A program made the translations under genes and the position numbers. Source: Pseudoruegeria sp. SHC-113 (GTDB lineage: Bacteria; Pseudomonadota; Alphaproteobacteria; Rhodobacterales; Rhodobacteraceae). Taken from it: 64,000 nt of DNA. Positions 34,008-43,604 of this stretch are shown piece after piece; positions within the stretch are counted from its first letter, which is position 1, and each line of letters begins with the position of its first letter. The notes beneath the pieces are model-generated. The model was not told where the DNA came from and ran no database searches. It saw nothing but the letters and a program-made list of their open reading frames with translations. The DNA lies in assembly GCF_025376885.1 (NCBI RefSeq), contig NZ_JAHUBR010000001.1, forward strand, positions 496,001 through 560,000, given 5' to 3'.

Positions 34008-34915
34008 GCGAACGTGTGACCATCGCCAGCTTCCGTGGCTTCCTGCTGGGGGATGCGCAGGCAGACCGCGCCGTGCCGCCGACCGGCTTCACAGCCAGCC
34101 TCACCGTTTTTGCGGCCGCCGCCATGAGCTTTCTGGCCGTCTTCGCGCTGGCGCTTTCGCTCACCACCGAACGCATCGCGGAACGCTGGAGCGCGGAGCT
34201 CGCGCGCACGGCGACGGTGCGGATCTCGGCCCCGGAAGGCCAGTTGCAGGCTCAGACAGAAGCCGCGCTTCAGGTGTTGCGCACCACGCCCGGCGTGGCC
34301 GAGGCGCGGGTGCTCTCCACGGCAGAACAGCAGGCGCTGCTCACCCCGTGGTTCGGCCCGGATCTGCCCATCGACAGCCTGCCGCTGCCGCAGCTGATCG
34401 AGATCGAGGAAGGCGGCGAGGGGCTGGACGCGGAGGGCCTGCGCCTGCGGCTCTCCGCCGAAGTGCCCGGCGCGGTGCTGGACGACCACGCCCGCTGGCG
34501 CGCGCCGCTGGTGCAGGCGGCGGACCGTCTGCGCGCCTTGGGGCTGTTCTCGCTCGCGCTGATCGGGGCAACGACGGCGGTGATGATCACGCTGGCCGCC
34601 AATGCCGCGCTGTCGGCCAATGCGCAGGTGATTGGCGTACTGCGCCTTGTCGGCGCGCGGGATGTCTATATTGCCCGCGCTTTCGTGCGCCGTTTCACCC
34701 TGCGCGCGCTCTTTGGCGCGGCCATCGGCACGGCTCTGGCGGCCATAGCGGTGGCCTTCCTGCCCCGCGACGCCACCCGCGACGGCTTTCTCACCGGCCT
34801 CGGCTTTGAAGGGCTGGAGTGGGCCTGGCCGCTCGCTATTCCCTTCCTTGCGGCCTTCGTGGCCTTCTGGGCTACCCGCACCGCCGCCTTCCGCACCCTT
34901 AAGGAGCTGACCTGA
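34004..34915 (+). CDS. ftsX: Cell division protein FtsX
   Basis: A 303-residue membrane protein with a first helix near residue 30-52, a periplasmic loop of about 110 residues, and three C-terminal helices (LFSLALIGATTAVMITLAAN and onward) with the conserved VLRLVGARDVYIAR cytoplasmic loop. It is the membrane partner of FtsE. The GTG at 34004 overlaps the ftsE stop; the stop shares one base with the plsC start. Confidence 0.92.
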   Translation: MSERVTIASFRGFLLGDAQADRAVPPTGFTASLTVFAAAAMSFLAVFALALSLTTERIAERWSAELARTATVRISAPEGQLQAQTEAALQVLRTTPGVAEARVLSTAEQQALLTPWFGPDLPIDSLPLPQLIEIEEGGEGLDAEGLRLRLSAEVPGAVLDDHARWRAPLVQAADRLRALGLFSLALIGATTAVMITLAANAALSANAQVIGVLRLVGARDVYIARAFVRRFTLRALFGAAIGTALAAIAVAFLPRDATRDGFLTGLGFEGLEWAWPLAIPFLAAFVAFWATRTAAFRTLKELT

Positions 34916-35649
34916 TGGCCTATGCCTGGCGCTGGCTGCGCTCGCTTCTCTTCTCGATCCAGATCTACGTGATGATGTTCCTCATGGCGCTCTTCTTCAC
35001 GCCCATGGCGATCTGGAAGCGTGACTGGGCCTTCCACGGCATCCACACGTGGTGCCGCTATGTGCGCTGGTCTGCCGATTGGATGCTGGGGCTGAAAAGC
35101 GAGGTGCGGGGCGAGATCCCGACAGACGAGGTGCTGATCGCGTCGAAACACCAGAGCTTCTTTGACATCATCCTGATCGTCAGCGAAACGCCGCGCCCGA
35201 AGTTCATCATGAAGAAACAGCTGAAATGGGCCCCCATCGTCGGCTACTACGCCATGCGCATCGGCTGCGTGCCGGTGGATCGCGGCAAGCGCGGGCAGGC
35301 GATTTCCAAGATGGTGGAAGATGTGAAATCCGGCCGCCAGCAGCCGGGCCAGTTGATCATCTACCCGCAGGGCACCCGCGTCGCCCCCGGCGCGATGCTG
35401 CCCTACAAGGTCGGCCCCGCCGTGCTCTACAGCCAGACCGGGCAGGATTGCGTCCCGGCGGCCACCAACGTGGGCGTCTTCTGGCCGCGCCACGGCGTCT
35501 ACCGCAAGCCTGGCCTTGCGGTGGTGGAGTTCCTTCCCCGCATCAAGGCGGGCCTGAGCCGAGAGGCCTTCATGGAAAAGCTCGAAGCCGAGGTGGAGGG
35601 CCGTTCGGACGCGCTGATGGCGGAAGCCGGGTTCACGAAAGCCGATTGA
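34915..35649 (+). CDS. plsC: 1-acyl-sn-glycerol-3-phosphate acyltransferase
   Basis: A 244-residue PlsC-family enzyme with an N-terminal membrane segment (about 10-32), the catalytic HQSFFD (79-84; family HxxxxD), a VPVDRGKRGQA block and YPQGTR (family EGTR-like substrate motif). It acylates lysophosphatidate to phosphatidate at the inner membrane. The start shares one base with the ftsX stop, so ftsE-ftsX-plsC is a single operon. Confidence 0.92.
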   Translation: MAYAWRWLRSLLFSIQIYVMMFLMALFFTPMAIWKRDWAFHGIHTWCRYVRWSADWMLGLKSEVRGEIPTDEVLIASKHQSFFDIILIVSETPRPKFIMKKQLKWAPIVGYYAMRIGCVPVDRGKRGQAISKMVEDVKSGRQQPGQLIIYPQGTRVAPGAMLPYKVGPAVLYSQTGQDCVPAATNVGVFWPRHGVYRKPGLAVVEFLPRIKAGLSREAFMEKLEAEVEGRSDALMAEAGFTKAD

Positions 35650-35666
35650 TCTGAGAGGAGCAGCCG

Positions 35667-36272
35667 ATGGCGCGGATCGAGACGTTGGAGGCGCTTGAGG
35701 CGCTCTATGGGACGCCCGGCGAAGCCAGCCTCGTGAAGGTCGCCCGCCGGATGACTCCGGGCTACCGCGCCTTCATCGCGCAAAGCCGTTTCTGCACGCT
35801 CACCACCGTCGGCCCGGAGGGCACCGATTGCTCTCCGCGCGGCGATGATGGCCCGGTTGTCACCGAACTGGATCCCGGCACGCTGGCGATGCCCGATTGG
35901 CGCGGCAACAACCGGATGGATTCCTTGCGCAATATCGTGCGGGACGGGCGGGTGTCGCTCAGCTTCTTCGTGGCGGGCGCCACCATGGTGGTGCGGGTGA
36001 ACGGCAGCGCTCACGTCAGCACCGATGCGGATTTGCTGGCGCGCTTCTCTGATCGGGGGCGGCAGCCGCGCAGCGTGATCGTGATTGCCATCGGCGAGGT
36101 GTATTTCCAATGCGCCCGCGCCCTGATGCGCGCGCAGCTCTGGCAGGGCATCCCCGCACCGGAGGGCCTGCCAAGCGCGGGCGATCTGCTTTCGGAAATG
36201 ACGGAAGGCCGTTTTGACGGCGCGTCCTACGATCAGGAATGGCCCGCGCGGGCCGAAAAGACGCTCTGGTAA
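35667..36272 (+). CDS. PPOX-class (pyridoxamine-5'-phosphate-oxidase-like) FMN flavoprotein
   Basis: A 201-residue split-barrel flavoprotein. The N-terminal RFCTLTTVGPEGTDCSPRGD and the WRGNNRMDSLRNIVRDGRVSL block resemble the MSMEG_1061 subgroup of FMN-dependent PPOX-like proteins. Substrate unknown. GAGAGGAGC precedes the ATG. It follows plsC by 17 bases and may be the operon's last gene; it converges on the Lrp gene, leaving 4 bases. Confidence 0.82.
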   Translation: MARIETLEALEALYGTPGEASLVKVARRMTPGYRAFIAQSRFCTLTTVGPEGTDCSPRGDDGPVVTELDPGTLAMPDWRGNNRMDSLRNIVRDGRVSLSFFVAGATMVVRVNGSAHVSTDADLLARFSDRGRQPRSVIVIAIGEVYFQCARALMRAQLWQGIPAPEGLPSAGDLLSEMTEGRFDGASYDQEWPARAEKTLW

Positions 36273-36276
36273 GGGC

Positions 36277-36735
36277 TCAAACGGGCAGCGCGGTCGTTTT
36301 GAACACGGTTCGCAGCGCGAAGGAGGAATGCATCTGCGCTACGCCGGGCAGGCGGGCCAGATGGCGGCGGTGGATCAGCGCGAAATCCTCGGTGTCCTCG
36401 GCAACGACCTTGAGCAGGTAATCGGCGGTGCCCGCCATCAGGTGGCACTCCAGCACATCCGGGATCTTCGCCACTTCGCGCTCAAACGCCTCCAGCACCT
36501 CGTCCGCCTGCCCGGACAGCGTGATCTCCACGAACACCGTCGTGGGCCGCCCCAGCTTGCGGCTGTCCAACAGAGCGACGTAATCCTTGATGTAGCCCTC
36601 GGACTCCAGCCGCTGCACCCGCCGGTGACAGGCTGAAGCAGAGAGATTGATCCGCTCCGCCAGATCCGCGTTGGAGATCCGCCCGGCCTTCTGCAGCACG
36701 GTCAGGATTCGACGATCTATGCTGTCCAAAGCCAT
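36277..36735 (-). CDS. Lrp/AsnC-family regulator, probably of alanine dehydrogenase
   Basis: A 152-residue Lrp-type regulator: helix-turn-helix ISNADLAERINLSASACHRR at about 23-42 and a C-terminal RAM ligand-binding domain. The start MALDSIDRRIL at 36735 matches the family. It is divergent from ald with 139 bases between; in relatives an Lrp-like activator of this kind (AldR) responds to L-alanine. The pairing is strong evidence for that target; the operator itself I could not define. Confidence 0.88.
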   Translation of the reverse strand: MALDSIDRRILTVLQKAGRISNADLAERINLSASACHRRVQRLESEGYIKDYVALLDSRKLGRPTTVFVEITLSGQADEVLEAFEREVAKIPDVLECHLMAGTADYLLKVVAEDTEDFALIHRRHLARLPGVAQMHSSFALRTVFKTTALPV

Positions 36736-36874
36736 AAGCGTGCAAGTTCCTCTCACCGTTTGACAGAAACCTCGCGGCTTCTTGCGTGATTTTGGAAAAA
36801 CGAGGCAGGAATTTCAAGCCAATTGCGCGCGGCTTGGCAGATACTCCTTTTCAATACGGGAAGGGAGAGAGCCC

Positions 36875-37996
36875 ATGAAAATCGGATGCCCCAAGGAAAT
36901 CAAGCCACAGGAGTTCCGCGTCGGCCTGACACCGGCCGCCGCGCGGGAAGCCATTGCCCACGGCCACAGCGTGATCGTCGAAACCAATGCCGGCGCGGGG
37001 GCCGGCTTTACGGATACGGATTACATCGCCGCCGGCGCGCAAATCCTCGGCACCGCAGCCGAGATCTTTGCCGCCGCCGACATGATCGTGAAGGTGAAGG
37101 AGCCACAGGCGGTGGAACGCAAGATGCTGCGCGAAGGCCAGCTGCTGTTCACCTACCTGCACCTTGCGCCCGACCCGGAGCAGACGAAGGATCTGCTGGC
37201 CAGCGGCTGCACCGCCATTGCTTACGAAACCGTGACGGATGATCGCGGCGGCCTGCCGCTGCTCGCGCCGATGTCGGAAGTGGCCGGACGGCTCGCGCCG
37301 CAGGTCGGGGCCTGGACGCTGCAAAAGGCCAATGGCGGCCGTGGCGTTCTGCTGGGCGGCGTGCCCGGTGTGGGCCCGGCGAAAGTGGTGGTGATCGGTG
37401 GCGGCGTTGTTGGCACCCACGCGGCGCGCATTGCCGCCGGGATGGGTGCGGATGTGACGGTGCTAGATCGCTCCCTGCCGCGCCTGCGCTATCTCGATGA
37501 CGTCTTCGCCCGCGATTTCCGCAACCGTTACGCCTCGGCGGAAGCCACGGCGGAACTGGTGCGCGAAGCCGACATGGTGATCGGCGCGGTGCTGATCCCC
37601 GGCGCTGCCGCGCCCAAGCTCGTCAGCCGCGCGCAGCTTTCGGAGATGAAGCCAGGCGCGGCCATCGTGGATGTGGCCATCGATCAGGGCGGTTGTTTCG
37701 AAACCTCCCGCGCCACCACCCATCAGGATCCGATCTATGATGTGGATGGCATCATGCATTACTGCGTCGCCAACATGCCCGGTGCCGTGGCCCGCACCTC
37801 CACCATCGCACTTGGCAATGCCACCATGCCCTTCCTGCTGGCGCTTGCCGACAAGGGTTGGCGCAAGGCCTGCGAAGAAGATCCACACCTGCTGAACGGG
37901 CTCAACGTCCATGCCGGCAAGCTGACCTACTACGCCGTGGGCAAGGCGCTGGGGCTCGACGTGATGGCCCCGCATCTGGCGCTGAAAGCGGCCTAG
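36875..37996 (+). CDS. ald: Alanine dehydrogenase
   Basis: A 373-residue NAD-dependent alanine dehydrogenase. [17 protein letters not shown] and the catalytic TYLHLA His region lie in the substrate domain; [17 protein letters not shown] (about 169-185) is the Rossmann loop. It interconverts L-alanine and pyruvate plus ammonia. GGGAAGGGAGA precedes the ATG. Divergent from its likely Lrp regulator and closed by an intrinsic terminator. Confidence 0.95.
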   Translation: MKIGCPKEIKPQEFRVGLTPAAAREAIAHGHSVIVETNAGAGAGFTDTDYIAAGAQILGTAAEIFAAADMIVKVKEPQAVERKMLREGQLLFTYLHLAPDPEQTKDLLASGCTAIAYETVTDDRGGLPLLAPMSEVAGRLAPQVGAWTLQKANGGRGVLLGGVPGVGPAKVVVIGGGVVGTHAARIAAGMGADVTVLDRSLPRLRYLDDVFARDFRNRYASAEATAELVREADMVIGAVLIPGAAAPKLVSRAQLSEMKPGAAIVDVAIDQGGCFETSRATTHQDPIYDVDGIMHYCVANMPGAVARTSTIALGNATMPFLLALADKGWRKACEEDPHLLNGLNVHAGKLTYYAVGKALGLDVMAPHLALKAA

Positions 37997-38017
37997 GCAT
38001 GGCGCAACGCGAAACGG

Positions 38018-38048
38018 AAAGGGCCCGCCAGATCGGCGGGCCCTTTTT
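38018..38048 (+). terminator. Intrinsic terminator after ald
   Basis: AAAGGGCCCGCC (38018-38029) pairs perfectly with GGCGGGCCCTTT (38035-38046), loop of 5 bases, followed by more T. It serves ald on the + strand and, because of the flanking A residues, may partly serve the convergent mscL. Confidence 0.88.
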
Positions 38049-38068
38049 GGCATCCTGTGATTGGCAGC

Positions 38069-38500
38069 TTAGCCCTTGTTCAGCGAATCCCGGATCTCGA
38101 TCAGGATGTCCAGCTCGCTGGGGCCTTCCGGCTCCGCCGGGGCCTCTTCGGCCTCTTCCTTGGCCGCCGCCATGTCCTTCACCTTGTTCACGTAGCGCAC
38201 GAGCATGAACACGACGAAGGCGATGATCAGGAAGTTGATCACGGCCATGATGAAGCGCCCGTAGGCAAACACGGCCGCCCCGGCTTCCTCTGCTGCCGCG
38301 ATGGAGGCATATTCGCCCTCGCCCAGCAGCACATACATGCCGGAAAAATCGATCCCGCCGATGAAGAGGCTGATGATCGGGTTGATGAGATCGCCCACCA
38401 TGGATTGCACGATGGCGGTGAAAGCCGCGCCGATGATGATCCCCACGGCCATGTCCATCACATTGCCCTTGGCGATGAAATCGCGGAACTCCTGAAGCAT
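38069..38500 (-). CDS. mscL: Large-conductance mechanosensitive channel MscL
   Basis: A 143-residue MscL: the amphipathic N-terminal [20 protein letters not shown], the first helix with [12 protein letters not shown], a periplasmic loop (about 42-72), the second helix [19 protein letters not shown] and a charged C-terminal helix. It opens under membrane tension to release solutes in hypo-osmotic shock. The start was set at the conserved MLQEF; the upstream open frame is spurious. Confidence 0.96.
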   Translation of the reverse strand: MLQEFRDFIAKGNVMDMAVGIIIGAAFTAIVQSMVGDLINPIISLFIGGIDFSGMYVLLGEGEYASIAAAEEAGAAVFAYGRFIMAVINFLIIAFVVFMLVRYVNKVKDMAAAKEEAEEAPAEPEGPSELDILIEIRDSLNKG

Positions 38501-38629
38501 TCTGTGTCCTTCCCCTGTTGAGGTGCTCTGCGGCACCCAATGTGCCCCACTACCCCATCTCCGGGCTTGAATGTCGGGGAAACTGCGGCGAACACTCCCC
38601 GCAATCCATGTTTGTGAAAGCGAAATGCC

Positions 38630-39337
38630 ATGCAGCGCCTCTCTGACCACCCGATCACCCGCCGTTGGCCCGCCATCCGGCCCGAGGTGCTGCAGCTCTA
38701 TTCCTTTCCCACCCCCAACGGCGTGAAGATCTCGGTCGCGCTGGAGGAGACAGGGCTGCCCTACGAGGCGCATCTCGTCTCGATCCGCACCGACGATCAG
38801 CTCACGCCCGAGTTTCTTGCACTCAACCCCAACAACAAGATCCCCGCGATCATTGACCCCGATGGCCCCGGCGGCGCGCCGCTGGCGCTGTTTGAAAGCG
38901 GCGCGATCCTGATCTACCTGGCCGAGAAAACCGGCCAGCTCCTGCCCGAGGATCCGGCCGCGCGCTATCAGGCGCTGCAATGGCTGATGTTCCAGATGGG
39001 CGGGCTGGGGCCGATGTTCGGGCAAATGGGCTTCTTCACCAAATTCGCCGGGAAAGACTGGGAGGACAAGCGCCCCACCGAGCGCTACGTGGCCGAAAGC
39101 CGCCGCCTTGTGGGCGTGCTTGATGCCGCTCTGGCCGGGAAGGACTGGATCGCGGGCAGCTACTCCATCGCCGATATCGCCATCGCGCCCTGGCTCAATG
39201 CGCTCGTGACCTCCTATCAGAACGCCGATCTTGTCGGGCTCTTCGAGTTGGACAACGTGCCCGCCTATCTGGAACGCTTCCTCGCGCGGCCCGCCGTGCA
39301 GCGCGGCCTCAAAATCCCGCCGCGCCCGCCGGAGTGA
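38630..39337 (+). CDS. Glutathione S-transferase family protein (YghU/YfcG-like)
   Basis: A 235-residue GST. The N-terminal thioredoxin-like domain has [31 protein letters not shown] and [12 protein letters not shown]; the C-terminal helical domain contains [11 protein letters not shown]. The TPNG-K pattern resembles the nu-class YfcG/YghU group, known for disulfide-bond reductase activity. It converges with the MFS gene, leaving 3 bases. Confidence 0.88.
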   Translation: MQRLSDHPITRRWPAIRPEVLQLYSFPTPNGVKISVALEETGLPYEAHLVSIRTDDQLTPEFLALNPNNKIPAIIDPDGPGGAPLALFESGAILIYLAEKTGQLLPEDPAARYQALQWLMFQMGGLGPMFGQMGFFTKFAGKDWEDKRPTERYVAESRRLVGVLDAALAGKDWIAGSYSIADIAIAPWLNALVTSYQNADLVGLFELDNVPAYLERFLARPAVQRGLKIPPRPPE

Positions 39338-39340
39338 GGC

Positions 39341-40549
39341 CTACGCCCCCGCCTGCGCGCGGCGGCGCAGGGCCAGCCAGATCGTGCCCACGATCAGCAG
39401 GTTGATCAGCCCCGCGATCACCGCGTTGGCATAGGTCCAGAAATAGCCTCCCGTAAGATCGAAGACGAAGCCGCCCTGCCAGCCGCCAAGCGCATGGCCG
39501 GCCCAGCCGAAGGCCAGCACGATCCCCGTCGCCGAGGCGCGGCGGGCGGGTGGTGTGAGCGTGCCCACAGTGATCAGAACCCCCGTCATCACCCCGCCGT
39601 AGCCGAAGCCGTAGAGCGGTGCGAAGAGCCAGAAGCCCTGCATCGTGCCAAGGAAAACAAAGCCCAGCATCAGCGCCGTCTGCCAGCTGGTGGCCGCCAT
39701 CCAGGCTTGTACAGGGCCGATGATGTCGGCCAGCCGGCCGAAGAACACCCGCCCCAGAACCGCTGCGCCCAGCATGATCAGAAGCGGTCCGCCGGCCTCC
39801 GCGCCCACGCCGCAGACGCCCTGAATGAGCGGCACCAGATGCATCAGCGGCACCGCCATGCCGGTGCAGCAGCCCAGAACAGCGATGGAGAGCGCGGGCA
39901 GCACCAGCTTCGGCGAAAGCAGCGGCGCGGCCCCTTTCTGGGCAGCCGCGGCAGCGGCCTGCGCCGGGGGCGGAACCATCAAAAGCGACAGCGGCAGCAG
40001 CGTCAGACCGGCAAAGGCACCGAGCAGGGTGAAGGCATTCGCCCAGCCCGTGACCTCGATCAGATGGCCCGCCACGAAAGGCACAAGCCCCTGCCCAAGC
40101 CCCTGCCCGGCGGAGGCGATACCGATGGCCAGCCCCCGGCTCGCGGTGAACCAGCCGCCCACCAGCGCGATCACAGGTGCGAATAGCGCACCGCCTCCAA
40201 GAAACCCGGCGGCGAAGAAGAGCGTGTAGAACTGCCAGAGCGCCTCCGCCCGCGCCGCCAGCAGAAGCGCTGCCGCAAGGCTCGCGGCCCCGATCAGGCA
40301 GATCGTCCGCGTCGCGATCCGGTCGGCGAGAAAGCCCATGACGATCCCGCCCAGGGCAATCCCGATCAGCCCCAGCGAGTTGATCGCCGAAACCTCCGCG
40401 CGGCTCCAGCCGAAGTGGATCTCCAGCGGGATCACGAAGGCCGACAGCCCGTTCACCAGCGTGCCCATGGCGATGCCCAAAAGCAGGGCCGCCGCCACCA
40501 CGATCACCCAGCGAAACCTCGGGTTGGACAGGTCAGGGGAAGTCTGCAT
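39341..40549 (-). CDS. MFS transporter
   Basis: A 402-residue major facilitator protein with about 12 helices. Motif-A-like GFLADRIATR follows helix 2, and GRVFFGRLADIIG is its repeat in the second half. The sequence resembles monocarboxylate/oxalate-formate type permeases (RAEVSAINSLGLIGIALGG in helix 2), but the substrate cannot be fixed. No operon partner is evident; YtoQ lies upstream on the same strand after 111 bases. Confidence 0.82.
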   Translation of the reverse strand: MQTSPDLSNPRFRWVIVVAAALLLGIAMGTLVNGLSAFVIPLEIHFGWSRAEVSAINSLGLIGIALGGIVMGFLADRIATRTICLIGAASLAAALLLAARAEALWQFYTLFFAAGFLGGGALFAPVIALVGGWFTASRGLAIGIASAGQGLGQGLVPFVAGHLIEVTGWANAFTLLGAFAGLTLLPLSLLMVPPPAQAAAAAAQKGAAPLLSPKLVLPALSIAVLGCCTGMAVPLMHLVPLIQGVCGVGAEAGGPLLIMLGAAVLGRVFFGRLADIIGPVQAWMAATSWQTALMLGFVFLGTMQGFWLFAPLYGFGYGGVMTGVLITVGTLTPPARRASATGIVLAFGWAGHALGGWQGGFVFDLTGGYFWTYANAVIAGLINLLIVGTIWLALRRRAQAGA

Positions 40550-40660
40550 CGCATCACCGCCACGAGAAAAGAGGCAGCCGGGCGCAAAAAGAACAAGCCT
40601 TCGCCCGGGCCGGACTCTGAAAGCTTAACAGATTTCGCGCGCCTCTGACAGAACAAGCGC

Positions 40661-41107
40661 TCAGCCCGGAAGCGCACCGGTCAGCACGTAGCGCAGGATC
40701 TGCACCACCTGCTCTGGCGTCTCGGCCACCGCTTCCGCCGCCGCGTCCACCTCTTTCAAGGCGTGCTGATGCTCCGGCCCGTGCAGGATGATCAGGCTCT
40801 TGCCAAGCGCCGCCGCATAGCCCGCGTCAAAGGCCGCGTTCCACTGTTTGTACTTCTCGCCAAAGCGCACCACCACCACATCGGCGGCCTCGATCGCGGT
40901 CCGCGTGCGGATCGCATTCACGCCCGCGCCCTTGCGATCATGCCAGAGCGGTTTTTCTTCCGCCCCCAGAATGGCCACGCCGCAATCGTCACTGGCCGCG
41001 TGATCGGTGACCGGCGCGGAGAACCGAACCTCCAGCCCCTTCGCGCCCTCAACGATCCGCTCCCGCCAATCGGTGTGGATCTCGCCCGACAGGTAAACCT
41101 TCAACAT
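40661..41107 (-). CDS. YtoQ family protein
   Basis: A 148-residue protein with MLKVYLSGEIHTDWRERI, a DHAASDDCG block and ADVVVVRFGEKYKQWNAAFDAG, matching the YtoQ family, which is related in fold to nucleoside 2-deoxyribosyltransferases. No specific reaction is established. A palindromic repeat element lies between its start and the end of pheT. Confidence 0.85.
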   Translation of the reverse strand: MLKVYLSGEIHTDWRERIVEGAKGLEVRFSAPVTDHAASDDCGVAILGAEEKPLWHDRKGAGVNAIRTRTAIEAADVVVVRFGEKYKQWNAAFDAGYAAALGKSLIILHGPEHQHALKEVDAAAEAVAETPEQVVQILRYVLTGALPG

Positions 41108-41140
41108 GTGCCGCTCTCCCTAAATCCAAACATGCGAAAG

Positions 41141-41193
41141 GGGCGCGCGCGCCCCCTCACTTTGTTCCAGAAATATCCCCGCCGGAGGCAAGA
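41141..41193. repeat. REP-like element with 16-base perfect palindrome
   Basis: GGGGCGCGCGCGCCCC (41141-41156) is a perfect palindrome followed by a block containing TTCCAGAAATATCCCCGCCG and GGAGGCAAGAAAG. I recall the TTCCAGAAATATCCCC block as a dispersed intergenic element in Roseobacter genomes. Sited between pheT and ytoQ, it may also stop pheST transcription. Confidence 0.5.
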
Positions 41194-41207
41194 AAGTCCA
41201 GCCAGCC

Positions 41208-43604
41208 TCAGCCGCGCAGCACGCCGCCCGTGGCCTTGCCGACCTTCTCCACGATCTTGGCCGCCACGGCCTCGATGTCCTTTTCCTTCAGCGTGGCAGT
41301 GGTGGGCTGCAGGCGCACGGTGATGGCGAGGGATTTCTTGCCCTCGCCCAAAGCGCCGCCGATGAACTCGTCGAACACGCGCACCTCTTCGATTAGCGCC
41401 TTGTCGGCCCCGGCGGCGGCGTTGACCAGCGTCAGCGCTTCCACATCCGCATCCACCACGAAGGCGAAATCGCGTTCCACCGCCTGCAGATCGCTCGCGG
41501 CGAGCGGCGGACGGGTGGGGGATTTGGCTTTCGGGAAGGGCACATTGGCAAGATGGATCGCGAAAGCCACCACGGGGCCTTTCACATCCATCGCCGCGAT
41601 GGCGCGCGGGTGCAGTTCGCCAAAACCCGCCAGGACCATCTTCGGCCCGAGGCAGATCTTGCCCGAACGGCCCGGATGCCACCAGGCGTTCATCCCGCGC
41701 TGGATCTGCGCCTTGGCCGGCGCGCCGACGGCAGCGAGGATCGCCTCGGCATCGGCCTTGGCGTCAAACACATCCACCGCGCGGCGGGTGCCGTGCACAT
41801 CTTTGGGGCCGGTATGGCCCACGAGGATCCCGGTGATCAGCACTTCCTGATCCTCCGGCTCGCCGCCGTGGAAGGCCGGGCCGACCTCGAACAGCGCCAG
41901 ATCCATGAAGCCGCGCGCCTGGTTGCGGGCGGCAGCCTGCAGCAGCCCCGGCAGCAGCGAGGGGCGCATGTGGCTCATCTCGCTGGAAATCGGGTTCTCC
42001 AGCATCGTCGCATCCGTGCCGCCGCCGAAGGCCTCGGCACTTTTCTGGTCGATGAAGCTGTAGGTCACGCATTCATTGTAGCCGAGTGCTGCCGCCGTGC
42101 GCCGCGCGATGGCTTCGCGCTTCTGCATCGGGGTCAGGATCGCGCGCGGCACACCGGCCTGTACACGGGGCAGGGGCTGGCCGACGAGCTTGGTGAGCGA
42201 GGCCACGCGTGCGACCTCTTCCACCAGATCGGCCTCGCCCAGCACATCGGGGCGCCAGCTCGGCACATTGGCCATGTCGCCGTCCAGCGTGAAGCCGAGC
42301 GCCTCCAGCGTGGCGCGCTGGGTGTCCGCCGGGATCTCCATGCCGACGAGCGATTGCACGCGGTCGGTGTCCAGCCGGTAGGCGCGGGAGACATCGGGCA
42401 CCGCGCCCGCCGTCACCACGTCGGAGGCCTCACCGCCGCAGAGATCGAGGATCATCTGCGTGGCCTGTTCGATGGCTTGGGCGTTGAAGGCCGGATCGAT
42501 GCCGCGCTCGTTGCGGTAGCGCGCATCGGAGTTGATCTTCAGCGCACGGCCCGTCTTGGCGATCTGGATCGTGTCCCAGATGGCGGCCTCGAGGAAGACG
42601 TTCGTCGTCTCGTCAGTACAGCCCGTGGCCAGCCCGCCCATGATGCCGGCGATGCTTTCCACGCCCTGATCGTCGGAAATCACAACCATGCCCGGCGCGA
42701 AGGTGTATTCCTTCTCGTCAAGGCCCACGAGCGTTTCGCCGCCCTTGGCGTGATGCACCCGCAGGTTGCCCTGCACCTTGTCGGCGTCAAACACGTGCAG
42801 CGGGCGGTTTTGATCGTAGGTGAAGAAGTTCGTCACATCTACGAGGGCAGAGATCGGGCGCAGGCCGATGGCTTTCAGACGCTTCTGCAGCCATTCGGGC
42901 GAGGGGCCGTTCTTCACGCCACGGATCAGCCGGCCCATGAAGAGCGGGGCTTCGTCCAGCGTGACCGCATCAATGGTGACCTTCAGCGGGCTTTCGAAGC
43001 TGCCGGCCACCGAAACTTCCTTGGCGGGCTTCAGCGTGCCAAGGCCACGGGCGGCCAGATCGCGGGCCACGCCGCGCACGCCAAGCGCATCGGGGCGGTT
43101 CGGGGTGATGGCGATGTCGATGACGGGGTCGATCTTTTCCGGATCGTTGGCGGCGAGCCAGTCGATGAATTTCTCACCCACCTGGCCGGAGGGCAGTTCG
43201 ATGATGCCGTCGTGATCCTCGCCCAGTTCCAGCTCGCGCATGGAGGCCATCATGCCGTGGCTTTCCACGCCGCGGATCTTGCCGACAGAGAGGGTGATAT
43301 CCAGCCCCGGCACGTAGTCGCCGGGTTTGGCGAGCACCACGGTGATGCCTTCGCGCGCATTGGGCGCGCCGCAGACGATCTGCTTGTCGCCCTCATCGGT
43401 GGCCACGGTGCAGACGCGCAGACGGTCGGCGTCCGGGTGCTGGCTGGCGGCGGTGATCTTGGCCAGCGTGAAGCTTTTCAGCTTCTCGGCCGGGTTGATG
43501 ACCTCTTCCACTTCAAGGCCAAGATCGGTGAGCGCCTCGGCGATCTGATCCACGGTGGCCTCGGTGTCGAGGTGCTCTTTCAGCCAGGAGAGAGTGAATT
43601 TCAT
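41208..43604 (-). CDS. pheT: Phenylalanine--tRNA ligase beta subunit
   Basis: A 798-residue PheT with a tRNA-binding (EMAP-like) domain at about 40-150, the B3/B4 editing domain (VDVTNFFTYDQNRPLHVFD), the B5 domain, the catalytic-like core and the C-terminal ferredoxin-fold anticodon-binding domain (VERDFAFVVD... to FDEF). With PheS it forms the alpha2-beta2 synthetase. Its ATG overlaps the stop of the inserted 202-residue gene (ATGA) rather than following pheS directly. Confidence 0.97.
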   Translation of the reverse strand: MKFTLSWLKEHLDTEATVDQIAEALTDLGLEVEEVINPAEKLKSFTLAKITAASQHPDADRLRVCTVATDEGDKQIVCGAPNAREGITVVLAKPGDYVPGLDITLSVGKIRGVESHGMMASMRELELGEDHDGIIELPSGQVGEKFIDWLAANDPEKIDPVIDIAITPNRPDALGVRGVARDLAARGLGTLKPAKEVSVAGSFESPLKVTIDAVTLDEAPLFMGRLIRGVKNGPSPEWLQKRLKAIGLRPISALVDVTNFFTYDQNRPLHVFDADKVQGNLRVHHAKGGETLVGLDEKEYTFAPGMVVISDDQGVESIAGIMGGLATGCTDETTNVFLEAAIWDTIQIAKTGRALKINSDARYRNERGIDPAFNAQAIEQATQMILDLCGGEASDVVTAGAVPDVSRAYRLDTDRVQSLVGMEIPADTQRATLEALGFTLDGDMANVPSWRPDVLGEADLVEEVARVASLTKLVGQPLPRVQAGVPRAILTPMQKREAIARRTAAALGYNECVTYSFIDQKSAEAFGGGTDATMLENPISSEMSHMRPSLLPGLLQAAARNQARGFMDLALFEVGPAFHGGEPEDQEVLITGILVGHTGPKDVHGTRRAVDVFDAKADAEAILAAVGAPAKAQIQRGMNAWWHPGRSGKICLGPKMVLAGFGELHPRAIAAMDVKGPVVAFAIHLANVPFPKAKSPTRPPLAASDLQAVERDFAFVVDADVEALTLVNAAAGADKALIEEVRVFDEFIGGALGEGKKSLAITVRLQPTTATLKEKDIEAVAAKIVEKVGKATGGVLRG